From positions 1-25,871 of the forward strand of contig URWG01000005.1 of NCBI GenBank assembly GCA_900551495.1: DNA of 25,871 nt, given 5' to 3'. Made by a program: the position numbers and the translations under genes. The notes under the pieces are model-generated. The model was not told where the DNA came from, ran no database searches, and was given only the letters and a program-made list of their open reading frames with translations. Source of the DNA: an uncultured Eubacteriales bacterium (GTDB taxonomy: Bacteria > Bacillota > Clostridia > Oscillospirales > Oscillospiraceae). Of the stretch, positions 6,989 to 14,696 are shown piece by piece (positions within the stretch are counted from its first letter, which is position 1; each line of letters opens with the position of its first letter).

Positions 6989-9238
6989 ATGGCAAAGGGA
7001 ACAAATCTGGTCATTGTTGAGTCGCCCTCAAAGGCGAAAACCATCGGAAAATACCTCGGTCCGGACTACCGCGTCGAGGCGTGCATGGGTCATCTGCGCG
7101 ATCTGCCGAAGAGCACGATGGGCGTGGATATTGAGCACGATTTTACGCCCGAGTATGTGCCGATGAAGGGCAAGGAGTCGCTGATCTCCGAGCTTCGCAG
7201 CGCGTCGAAAAAGGCGGAAACCGTCTATCTCGCGACCGACCCGGACCGCGAGGGAGAGGCGATCTCATGGCATCTGAAGGAGCTGCTGAAGCTGCCCGAC
7301 GACAAAACGAAGCGTGTAACATTTAACGAAATTACAAAATCCGTCGTCTCGTCCGCGATTCGTGCGCCGCGGGACATTGACATGGACCTCGTGGACGCAC
7401 AGCAGGCGCGGCGTATTTTGGACCGCATCGTCGGCTACCAGCTCAGTCCGCTGCTGTGGAAGAAGATCAGACGCGGACTTTCCGCCGGACGGGTCCAGTC
7501 CGTGGCGACGCGGCTGGTCGTGGAGCGTGAGCGCGAGATCGAGGCGTTCGTGCCGAAGGAGTATTGGACGCTGGACGTGCTCCTGCGCTGCATGGACAAG
7601 GCGGGCAGCTTCACCGCCCGCTACTTCGGCGAGGAGAAGAAGCGCGAGCTGCACTCGCTGGCGGAGGTAGAGGAAATTCTGCGCGACATCGACGGCAAGC
7701 CCTTTACCGTCGCGGGCATCAAGCGGTCGGAAAAGCGCCGTTCGCCCACGCCGCCTTTCATCACCTCGACGCTCCAGCAGGAGGCATCACGAAAGCTCAA
7801 TATGACGCCCCGCCGCACCATGGCGATCGCCCAGCAGCTTTATGAGGGCGTCGATATTACCGGCGAGGGAACCGTCGGTCTGATTACCTATATGAGAACG
7901 GACTCTCTGCGGCTTTCCGAGGAGGCGCTGGCTGCGGCGAAGGAGCTGATCTGCGAGCGCTACGGCGAGAAGTATTACGCCGGTTCGCCCCGCCGCTTCC
8001 GCAAGAAGGAGGGCGCGCAGGATGCGCACGAGGCCATCCGCCCGAGCAATATCCGCCTTGATCCCGAGTCGATCAAGGACGACCTGACCAAGGAGCAGTA
8101 TCGGCTGTACAAGCTGATCTGGAGCCGCTTTGTCGCTTGTCAGATGGCGGAGGCGCGGTATGACGCCGTTCAGATCGACGCGCAGTGTGCCCGCCATGTG
8201 TTCCGCGCGACGGAGCAGGTGCTCCGCTTTGCCGGCTTTACCGCCGTTTACGAGGAGGGTAAGGACGACGAGGAGGAGGAAAAGACCTGCACTCTGCCCG
8301 AGCTGGACGGCTCGGAGCAGCTCCGCGCGGAGAATACCAAGCAGGAGCAGCACTTTACGCTCCCGCCCGCCCGCTATACCGAGGCGACGCTCGTCAAGGC
8401 AATGGAGGAGCGCGGTGTCGGCAGACCCTCGACCTATGCGGCGACCGTCGCGACCATCGAGGATCGCGAGTATGTGATTAAAAAGGAAAAGCGCCTGTTC
8501 CCGACCCCGCTCGGCAACGTCGTCACAGATCTGATGATCGAGCACTTTAACGACGTGATCGACGTGGAATTCACGGCGAACATGGAGCATCGCCTCGATG
8601 AGGTCGAGGAGGGCAAGACGGCGTGGAAGTCCGTCCTGCGCGACTTCTATCAGGGCTTCCATGAGGAAATGGTCGCCGCCGAGACAGCGCTCGAGGGAAA
8701 GCGTATCAAGGTGCCCGAGGAGGAGACGGACGAGGTCTGCGAGCTTTGCGGGCGGAAAATGGTCATTAAGAGCGGACGCTTCGGACGCTTCCTTGCCTGC
8801 CCGGGCTTCCCCGAGTGCAAGAATACCAAGCCGCTGGTCGAGCGGATGCCGGGACGGTGCCCGAAGTGCGGCAGCGCGATCCTCAAGCGCAAATCCCGCA
8901 AGGGCTATGTGTTTTACGCCTGCGAGCGCGGTGCAGACTGCGGCTTTATGACGTGGGACGTCCCGACGGCGAACGACTGCCCCTCCTGCGGGCAGACGCT
9001 CTTTAAGAAGTCCGGCAGAGGGCACATGAAGCCCTTCTGCATTAACGAAAGCTGTCCGGAGTTCCTGCCAGAGGATAAGCGCGGCTATCAGCGCAGAATG
9101 CCCAAGGCGACCGCGGAAACGGTCGATACGGCGGAGGAGCTGAAGGAGGAGCCGACGGAGAAAACGGAAAAGAAATCGACCAAAACCACAAAGAAAACAA
9201 CAAAAACGACAAAAACGTCAAAGGGAACAAAGAAATGA
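6989..9238 (+). CDS. topA: DNA topoisomerase I (type IA)
   Basis: This 749-residue enzyme relaxes negatively supercoiled DNA by a transient 5'-phosphotyrosine link. The N-terminal Toprim domain carries VESPSKAKTIGKYLG and ATDPDREGEAISWHL. The active-site tyrosine is Tyr301 in GLITYMRTDSLR. Three C-terminal four-cysteine zinc ribbons follow from residue 584 (CELC...CPGFPEC, CPKC...CERGADC, CPSC...CINESC). The protein ends in a Lys/Thr-rich low-complexity tail (STKTTKKTTKTTKTSKGTKK) encoded by strikingly A-rich DNA. GGAGG lies 7 nt upstream of ATG 6989. The stop overlaps the trmFO start as ATGA (9235-9238). Confidence 0.97.
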   Translation: MAKGTNLVIVESPSKAKTIGKYLGPDYRVEACMGHLRDLPKSTMGVDIEHDFTPEYVPMKGKESLISELRSASKKAETVYLATDPDREGEAISWHLKELLKLPDDKTKRVTFNEITKSVVSSAIRAPRDIDMDLVDAQQARRILDRIVGYQLSPLLWKKIRRGLSAGRVQSVATRLVVEREREIEAFVPKEYWTLDVLLRCMDKAGSFTARYFGEEKKRELHSLAEVEEILRDIDGKPFTVAGIKRSEKRRSPTPPFITSTLQQEASRKLNMTPRRTMAIAQQLYEGVDITGEGTVGLITYMRTDSLRLSEEALAAAKELICERYGEKYYAGSPRRFRKKEGAQDAHEAIRPSNIRLDPESIKDDLTKEQYRLYKLIWSRFVACQMAEARYDAVQIDAQCARHVFRATEQVLRFAGFTAVYEEGKDDEEEEKTCTLPELDGSEQLRAENTKQEQHFTLPPARYTEATLVKAMEERGVGRPSTYAATVATIEDREYVIKKEKRLFPTPLGNVVTDLMIEHFNDVIDVEFTANMEHRLDEVEEGKTAWKSVLRDFYQGFHEEMVAAETALEGKRIKVPEEETDEVCELCGRKMVIKSGRFGRFLACPGFPECKNTKPLVERMPGRCPKCGSAILKRKSRKGYVFYACERGADCGFMTWDVPTANDCPSCGQTLFKKSGRGHMKPFCINESCPEFLPEDKRGYQRRMPKATAETVDTAEELKEEPTEKTEKKSTKTTKKTTKTTKTSKGTKK

Positions 9239-10545
9239 CGGAAGTTAAGGTGATCGGCGCCGGTCTTGCCGGCAGCGAGGCGGCATGGCAGCTTGCGCAG
9301 CGCGGCTTTTCCGTGCGGCTGTATGAAATGAAGCCGAAAAAGATGAGTCCCGCGCATCGGTGCGAGGATTTTGCGGAGCTGGTCTGCTCCAACTCCCTGC
9401 GCGGCGATCGACTGGAAAATGCCGTCGGTCTGCTCAAGGAGGAGCTGCGGCGGCTGGGAAGCCTGATCCTTGCCTGCGCCGATGCGACGCGGGTCGAGGC
9501 GGGCGGCTGTCTTGCGGTCGATCGCTACGGCTTTTCGTCCATGGTGACGCAGAAGCTCCGCTCGCACCCGAACATCACCGTGATCTCCGAGGAGGTCACG
9601 CGCGTGCCCGAGGGGCCCGTGATCGTGGCGACGGGTCCGCTGACCTCGGAGGCGATGAGCGACGCCATTGCCGCTTACTTCGGCGACGCGGAGTATCTGC
9701 ACTTTTTCGATGCCGCCGCGCCGCTTGTGACCAAGGATTCCGTCGATATGGAGCAGGCGTGGTTCGCCTCGCGCTACGACCGCGGCAGCGCGGACTACAT
9801 CAACTGCGGTATGTCGAAGGAGGAGTACCTCGACTTTGTGCGGGAGCTTTCCGCGGCGCAGGAGGCGGAGGTGCACGGCTTTGAGGATAAGAATGTGTTC
9901 GAGGGCTGTATGCCGGTCGAGGTCATGGCGCGGCGCGGGGTCGATACGCTCCGCTACGGTCCGCTCAAGCCCGTCGGTCTGACCGACCCGCGCACGGGAA
10001 AGGAGCCCTATGCCGTCGTCCAGCTTCGGCAGGACAATGCGGCGGGCAATATCTATAACATCGTGGGCTTCCAGACGCACCTGAAATTTCCGGAGCAGAA
10101 GCGGGTCTTTTCCATGATTCCCGCGCTGCGGGAGGCGGAGTTCGTCCGCTACGGCGTTATGCACCGCAATACCTTCCTCAACTCTCCGCGGCTGCTCGAC
10201 GCGACCTTTGCCGACCGCCGCGACCCGCTGGTTGCCTTTGCGGGGCAGATGACGGGCGTGGAGGGCTATGTGGAGTCCTGCGCGTCGGGCTATTTGGCGG
10301 CGGTGAGCATGGCGGCACGGCTCAGGGGCGAGCCGATCCCGAATTTCACCGATCGGACTGCCATCGGCGCTTTGGCGCATTATATCAGCGACAGCTCCGT
10401 CACCTCGTTCCAGCCGATGAATGTCAATTTCGGCATTATCGCGCCGTTGGAGCAGCGGGTGAAGGGGAAAGCAAATAAAAATCTTGCGATTGCCGAACGT
10501 GCGCTGGCGCACTTGGCGGCGATGGAAAGCGAGGGCACGCAATGA
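9235..10545 (+). CDS. trmFO: Folate- and FAD-dependent tRNA (uracil-54-C5) methyltransferase
   Basis: This 436-residue enzyme makes ribothymidine at position 54 of the tRNA T-loop, using methylenetetrahydrofolate as carbon donor and FAD as reductant. This is the usual Gram-positive alternative to SAM-dependent TrmA. The N-terminal FAD-binding motif is VIGAGLAGSEAAWQLA (residues 6-21). The two cysteines of the family mechanism are present: Cys51 in ELVCSNSLRGD and Cys225 in FEGCMPVEVM. The C-terminal FAD-contact motif GVEGYVESCASG is intact. It overlaps topA upstream and plsX downstream by ATGA, so all three are probably co-translated. The topA-trmFO pairing is common in Firmicutes. Confidence 0.96.
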   Translation: MTEVKVIGAGLAGSEAAWQLAQRGFSVRLYEMKPKKMSPAHRCEDFAELVCSNSLRGDRLENAVGLLKEELRRLGSLILACADATRVEAGGCLAVDRYGFSSMVTQKLRSHPNITVISEEVTRVPEGPVIVATGPLTSEAMSDAIAAYFGDAEYLHFFDAAAPLVTKDSVDMEQAWFASRYDRGSADYINCGMSKEEYLDFVRELSAAQEAEVHGFEDKNVFEGCMPVEVMARRGVDTLRYGPLKPVGLTDPRTGKEPYAVVQLRQDNAAGNIYNIVGFQTHLKFPEQKRVFSMIPALREAEFVRYGVMHRNTFLNSPRLLDATFADRRDPLVAFAGQMTGVEGYVESCASGYLAAVSMAARLRGEPIPNFTDRTAIGALAHYISDSSVTSFQPMNVNFGIIAPLEQRVKGKANKNLAIAERALAHLAAMESEGTQ

Positions 10546-11570
10546 AGATCATTATTGACGCCATGGGCGGCGACAACGCGCCGGAGCAGATCGTTCTGGG
10601 CGCGCTGCAATCGGCGAAGGAGTTCGGTATTCATCTTGTGCTTGTCGGCAAGGGCGAGGAGATTCTCGCAAGTATGCGGGCGCACGGTTGGGATACGCTG
10701 CCCGACGGCGTGGAGATCGCCAATGCGGAGGACATCGTGGATATGCACGCCGACCCCGCCGAGGTGGTCAAAAAGCACAGAGGCTCGTCGATGGTGCTGG
10801 GCTTGAAGATGCTGGCGGACGGCGCGGGCGACGCGTTCATCTCCGCGGGCAACACCGGCGCACTGCTTGCCGGAGCGACGCTGATCGTCAAACGGATTCG
10901 CGGCGTGCGCAGAGCGGCTTTGGCGCCCGTCATGCCCATCGGCGGCGGGTCGATTTTGGTTGATGCGGGCGCGAATACCGAGTGCACGCCCGAGCTTCTG
11001 CTGCAATTCGGCTGCATGGGCTCGTTCTACGCGAAGAAGGCGATGAAGCGCGAGACGCCCCGCGTCGCCCTGCTCAATAACGGCGCGGAGGATACCAAGG
11101 GCGACGAGCTGCACCGCGAGGCATACCGTCTGCTGCAGCGGGCGGATGCCGACGGCTTGGTGCATTTTGTCGGTAATATCGAGGCGCGGGACGTGCCGAG
11201 CGGCGGCGCGGACGTTGTGGTTGCCGACGGCTTTTCCGGCAACGTACTGCTCAAGAGTATGGAGGGGACGGCACTTTATATGTCGGGTCTGCTCCGCGAG
11301 GTGTTCAAAAAAAGTCCGCTCGGCTACCTGCTTTGCAGGGGCGGCGTGAAGAAAATGAAGAAGTCAATGGATTATCGCGAGGTCGGCGGCTCGGTGCTGA
11401 TCGGCATTTCCAAGCCCGTCATCAAGGCGCACGGCTCGTCGGATGCCCGCGCGATCCGCGGCGCGGTCAAACAGGCGATCACGGCGGTCGAGAGCGGCTT
11501 CTGCGAGGATATTCGCGCAAACGTCGCGGCAATGACGGCGTTACAGGAGGCGCAGCATGACGGAGCTTGA
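10542..11570 (+). CDS. plsX: Phosphate acyltransferase PlsX
   Basis: This 342-residue peripheral membrane enzyme converts acyl-ACP and phosphate to acyl-phosphate, the substrate for PlsY in phospholipid synthesis. The start IIIDAMGGDNAPEQIVLGAL is diagnostic. Other family motifs include SAGNTGALLAGATLIV (near residue 104), DAGANTECTPELL, NNGAEDTKGDE and VADGFSGNVLLKSMEG. The ATG overlaps the trmFO stop (10542-10545), and the 3' end overlaps rnc by 14 bp (11557-11570). In many Firmicutes plsX is followed by fabD, fabG and acpP before rnc; here it abuts rnc directly. Confidence 0.96.
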   Translation: MKIIIDAMGGDNAPEQIVLGALQSAKEFGIHLVLVGKGEEILASMRAHGWDTLPDGVEIANAEDIVDMHADPAEVVKKHRGSSMVLGLKMLADGAGDAFISAGNTGALLAGATLIVKRIRGVRRAALAPVMPIGGGSILVDAGANTECTPELLLQFGCMGSFYAKKAMKRETPRVALLNNGAEDTKGDELHREAYRLLQRADADGLVHFVGNIEARDVPSGGADVVVADGFSGNVLLKSMEGTALYMSGLLREVFKKSPLGYLLCRGGVKKMKKSMDYREVGGSVLIGISKPVIKAHGSSDARAIRGAVKQAITAVESGFCEDIRANVAAMTALQEAQHDGA

Positions 11571-12231
11571 ACAGAGGCTGGGCTATACTTACCGCGATCG
11601 CGCCCTGTTTGAGACGGCGCTGTCGCACTCGTCGTATGCCAACGAACGCTACCAACAGCCGCTTGCCAGCTATGAGCGTTTGGAATTTCTCGGCGACTCC
11701 ATTTTGGGCTTCGTGACGGCGGAGTACCTGTACTCCACCTTCCCGACGAAGCCCGAGGGCGAGCTGACGCGTATTCGTGCCGAGCTGGTCTGCGAGAAAA
11801 ATCTGGCGGAGGTCGCCCGCAGCCTGCATCTCGGCGAGCACCTTCTGCTGGGACACGGCGAAATGCAGACGGGCGGACGCGACCGCAGCGGCATTTTGTG
11901 CGACGTTATGGAATCTCTGATTGCGGCGGCGTACCTTGACGGCGGCTTCGCGGCGGCAAAGGGGATCATCGACCACCTGATTCTGACGCGTCTGACTGAG
12001 GTCGTCAAGACGCACGACTACAAAACGGAGCTGCAGGAGCTGGTGCAGCAGAAGAAAAACCAGCATCTGACCTATGAGCTGATCGGCGAGAGCGGACCGG
12101 ATCACTGCAAGGAATTTTCCGTGCGGGTCCTGCTCAACGGGCAGCCCGTCGGGGAGGGCAGCGGCACGAGCAAAAAGCGTGCCGAGCAGTCCGCCGCGGC
12201 ACAGGCGATCTCCCGCCTGACACAGGAATAA
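11557..12231 (+). CDS. rnc: Ribonuclease III
   Basis: This 224-residue endonuclease cleaves double-stranded RNA and matures rRNA precursors. The RNase III signature ERLEFLGDS is at residues 40-48, and the second catalytic acidic motif is DVMESLIAAAYLDGG near 110-125. A double-stranded-RNA-binding domain fills about 150-224 (DYKTELQELVQQ, then GTSKKRAEQSAAAQAI). The ATG at 11557 has AGGAGG about 8 nt upstream and lies inside the plsX coding sequence. It is the last gene before a hairpin at 12234-12267; smc and ftsY, often next in Firmicutes, are absent here. Confidence 0.96.
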   Translation: MTELEQRLGYTYRDRALFETALSHSSYANERYQQPLASYERLEFLGDSILGFVTAEYLYSTFPTKPEGELTRIRAELVCEKNLAEVARSLHLGEHLLLGHGEMQTGGRDRSGILCDVMESLIAAAYLDGGFAAAKGIIDHLILTRLTEVVKTHDYKTELQELVQQKKNQHLTYELIGESGPDHCKEFSVRVLLNGQPVGEGSGTSKKRAEQSAAAQAISRLTQE

Positions 12232-12233
12232 TC

Positions 12234-12267
12234 AAACGCCCATGCACCGTTCGGCGCATGGGCGTTT
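12234..12267 (+). terminator. Hairpin after rnc
   Basis: A perfect 12-bp stem, AAACGCCCATGC (12234-12245) with GCATGGGCGTTT (12256-12267), starts two bases after the rnc stop codon. The tail (AGATTGTTAAGAG) is only moderately U-rich, so termination efficiency is uncertain. The sequence TCGGCGCATGGGCGT at 12251-12265 recurs at 12548-12562 beyond the repeat element. Confidence 0.6.
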
Positions 12268-12270
12268 AGA

Positions 12271-12520
12271 TTGTTAAGAGGTAACGTATCCACGGAATAA
12301 CCTCAATGCAGGGACAGCCTTTTTGGCTCCCTCTGACGAGGGAGCTGTCAGCGAAGCTGACTGAGGGAGAGAAAAATCAAACAATTCGCGTGTTATCTTG
12401 GAAAATTGCAATATTCCAGCCTTTCTCTCCCTCCGTCAAAACCTACGGTTTTGCCACCTCCCTCGTCAGAGGGAGGTAAAATAGTGCCAACTTGCACTTA
12501 GAACATTACTTTCTTAACAA
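12271..12520. repeat. MITE-like intergenic repeat with nested inverted repeats
   Basis: Outer ends TTGTTAAGA (12271-12279) and TCTTAACAA (12512-12520) are perfect inverted repeats. The core at 12325-12476 has CTCCCTCTGACGAGGGAG (12327-12344) and CCTCCCTCGTCAGAGGGAGG (12457-12476), each a self-complementary hairpin and also inverted copies of each other. Inside are GTCAGC/GCTGAC (12347-12361), AAAACC/GGTTTT (12438-12452), and CTGAGGGAGAG versus CTCTCCCTCCG as a further inverted pair. No coding capacity is visible. From memory, similar GAGGGAG-type elements are common in gut Clostridia. The remaining 12521-12627 shows nothing beyond the 15-nt direct repeat. Confidence 0.7.
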
Positions 12521-12627
12521 ACAGAAATACCAATGTACCGACTCTGCTCGGCGCATGGGCGTGCTTATTTTATTGCCGCTCACAAAGAGAACACAGTACG
12601 AAAGATGCTGGGTTTTGCCGTTTTACA

Positions 12628-13398
12628 TCATTCATCATTCGGTCGCGGTCCTTCCGCTGCAATAAAGGAAGCCTCCATTGCAGGGCTGACCCAAGCAACC
12701 CGATTGCCGTATTGAAAATCACCCGCCATATAAACTGCGCAGTTTCCGTCGGGATCGTACATAGTGATTTCACATTGCGTTATCTTCCCGTCTGCGGCGG
12801 CATATGCCTCAAACGCATCGAAAATCGCACTTGCATAGTTTTGACCGTAATCGCTTGCGGTCAGGTTCAGCACAAGCTTGTTGCCGTCAAGCCCCTCCGT
12901 CTGCTCGACGCTTGCATCGTCAACGGAGAGCGGGTACATTGCCGCGACGGTTCGTGCATAGTCCGCAGCCGTAGATTTCTCCTGCATCGTCATTTGTGCG
13001 GACTCGGCGCGTTCAAACGTATCCGCTTCAAGAGGGACCGAAACATCATTCTCGCGTCTGTTGAATATCACTGCTCCGTCAATATCGCGGATCGTAATGT
13101 CAATGCTGTTAACCTCTCCCAAAATGCTCTGCGCGTGGACCATATCATAAATTGCCTGAATTGCCTTGATGTCGTCCTGCGTACAGCGTCCTTCGCCGGA
13201 GGAACACAGAGCGATCGTCAATACGCCGTCACTCACGTCGGCATCGGAATATGAAATTTTCTTTTCTTCCAAAAACGTCGATAGATTTTTTTCGGGTTCA
13301 TTTGCTGCCTTCGTGTCGGTTGCGGCTACTCCGATCAGGGTAACGGCGGCAGCCACGGCAAGAACGACGCAGCAAATCAGAATGATTTTCTTCTTCAT
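12628..13398 (-). CDS. Exported or membrane-anchored protein of unknown function
   Basis: This 256-residue protein has a Lys-rich N-terminus and a hydrophobic stretch (residues 4-27), giving a signal peptide or single membrane anchor. A cysteine pair (CC at 9-10) lies in this stretch but does not form a proper lipobox. The remainder is acidic and predicted extracellular. It has no motif I recognise. Two segments look alike in plan, each ending in a strand phrase such as SIDITIRDIDGAVIFN and QCEITMYDPDGNCAVYM, so an internal duplication is possible. ATG 13398 has an excellent AAGGAGG site. It is monocistronic, with its own promoter about 130 nt upstream and no obvious terminator other than the intergenic repeat. 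Confidence 0.75.
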   Translation of the reverse strand: MKKKIILICCVVLAVAAAVTLIGVAATDTKAANEPEKNLSTFLEEKKISYSDADVSDGVLTIALCSSGEGRCTQDDIKAIQAIYDMVHAQSILGEVNSIDITIRDIDGAVIFNRRENDVSVPLEADTFERAESAQMTMQEKSTAADYARTVAAMYPLSVDDASVEQTEGLDGNKLVLNLTASDYGQNYASAIFDAFEAYAAADGKITQCEITMYDPDGNCAVYMAGDFQYGNRVAWVSPAMEASFIAAEGPRPNDE

Positions 13399-13524
13399 AA
13401 CAATACCTCCTTAGGATACCGGTAAAGCTGCATTACGGACCGGAGACTGTGAAGTTACCTGCGCTGTCGGAATCGGAGAAGGGAAACAGACCGAGCGGAA
13501 TCGGCTTTTTACTTATCTATTAAC

Positions 13525-13553
13525 ACGATAACAGATTTACAGCAAGGTGTCAA
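13525..13553 (-). promoter_or_regulatory. Sigma-A promoter of the 12628-13398 gene
   Basis: On the minus strand a perfect TTGACA (13553-13548) is followed after 17 bp by TATCGT (13530-13525). The predicted leader to ATG 13398 is about 120 nt. No known riboswitch fold was recognised in it. Confidence 0.6.
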
Positions 13554-13598
13554 TACCTTTTGCTGCATATAAAATTCAATAATTACTGCGTTATATAC

Positions 13599-13628
13599 AA
13601 AAAAGTGCCCTCCGAGCGTTCGGAGGGC
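13599..13628 (-). terminator. Rho-independent terminator of the prmA operon
   Basis: On the minus strand GCCCTCCGA and TCGGAGGGC form a perfect 9-bp stem (13607-13615 with 13620-13628) and a 4-nt loop, followed by ACTTTTTTG. It lies 123 nt after the permease stop. The stretch between (13629-13750) shows no convincing gene. Confidence 0.85.
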
Positions 13629-13750
13629 AAGGTCGGTTGTGGGTTCGGCGCAAAAACTGCGTCGGGACATGAAGTGTACTCGCATTGGATAAGCTGTAGG
13701 TTCAGTATAGCGACCTCTGCGGGAAAAATCGGTCGAAGCGCGTCGGCATA

Positions 13751-14668
13751 TCAAAAAATGTCCGCAATCAGGTTGATCGCAATGCCGGACAGGACGCTCA
13801 AGCCGTAGAGAACGGCGACGATAAGCGCGTTTTCCTTCTGATTTTTGTTCGTGCGCAGCAGCACCAAAAGTCCGATCCCCGCGTTGGACAGCAGCCCCGC
13901 GAAAAGCCCGCCCAATCCGATCACGCCGCTGAGATACGAGCGCGTCAGGACGACCGAGACGGAGCAGTTGGGGATCAGCCCGAACAGCCCCAGCAGCAGC
14001 TCGCCGAGCACGGGCGTATTAAGAACCGAACCGGAAAGCCGCTCCACGCCGATCTGCGCAAACAGCAGGTTCAGCACGATATTGACGGCGACGAGCAGCA
14101 GGGCAATTTTAACGGTGTGCTTCAGCGCGGAGAGAAAGACATTGCCCTCCTCCTCGTCGCAGGAGCAGTGCTCCCGCTCACAGAAGCTGTGAATGTCCTT
14201 TCCCGAACGTAAATGCCGCAGCAGAAGCGCGTCCGTCAGATAGCCGAGGACGATGCCGAGCGCCGCCTTGCCGAGGACGATCAGGGCGATCGAGCCGAGG
14301 TCGAGCGCGTCCTTCTCGCCCAGCGACGAGAGCATGATGGGCAGCATTTCGTCCGAGGTGGCGAAGAACACGGCAAGCATCGTGCCGACGGAGATCGAGC
14401 CGGTGGCAAAGAGCGTGGCGGCGGCGCCCGAGATGCCGCACTGCGGAATTGCGCCGAGAATGCCGCCGAGTGCCGGTCCCGCTTTACGGGAATAGGCGTG
14501 TAAAATTCCTTCGTTCAGTCGGCGGCTGCGCTCGAGCAGCTCCATCAGCAGATAGGCGAGGAACAGAACGGGAATGCTCCACAGCCCGTCCTTCAGTCCG
14601 TCGAGCACAGCCTCCGAAAGCGCGGTATGGGTGCCGGCGGAGGCAGCGTGTAAGATCAGGTGGGTCAA
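13751..14668 (-). CDS. COG0701-like permease, putative metal (manganese/arsenic) exporter
   Basis: This roughly 305-residue polytopic membrane protein has about eight hydrophobic segments in two similar halves. Each half carries a conserved turn: GAIPQCGISGAA near residue 72 and GLIPNCSVSVVL near 230. This plan fits the COG0701 permease group, whose members are annotated as arsenic efflux or putative manganese transporters; the substrate is not fixed by the sequence. A cytosolic central loop (about 159-174) reads HSFCEREHCSCDEEEG, a plausible metal-binding segment. The start appears to be TTG at 14668, preceded by AAAGGAG at good spacing; the next in-frame ATG would remove about 40 residues. 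It is the last gene of the prmA operon, 28 nt after its neighbour. No yybP-ykoY-like riboswitch precedes it. Confidence 0.75.
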   Translation of the reverse strand: MTHLILHAASAGTHTALSEAVLDGLKDGLWSIPVLFLAYLLMELLERSRRLNEGILHAYSRKAGPALGGILGAIPQCGISGAAATLFATGSISVGTMLAVFFATSDEMLPIMLSSLGEKDALDLGSIALIVLGKAALGIVLGYLTDALLLRHLRSGKDIHSFCEREHCSCDEEEGNVFLSALKHTVKIALLLVAVNIVLNLLFAQIGVERLSGSVLNTPVLGELLLGLFGLIPNCSVSVVLTRSYLSGVIGLGGLFAGLLSNAGIGLLVLLRTNKNQKENALIVAVLYGLSVLSGIAINLIADIF

Positions 14669-14696
14669 GCAAAAAACTCCTTTGCAGCGATTGTGC

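Noticed and set aside
7787..10542. Long minus-strand frames opposite topA and trmFO (412 and 484 codons)
   Set aside because: Both are complements of conserved genes and have shadow-like composition.
12533..12715. 60-codon plus-strand frame near the MITE-like element
   Set aside because: It overlaps the 3' end of the convergent exported-protein gene and lacks a ribosome site.
13509..13754. Small minus-strand frame after the permease
   Set aside because: It runs through a strong rho-independent terminator and overlaps the promoter of the next gene, with no ribosome site.
14669..14696. Manganese riboswitch (yybP-ykoY) before the permease
   Set aside because: Only 28 nt separate it from the upstream gene, too short for the riboswitch, and no matching motif is visible.
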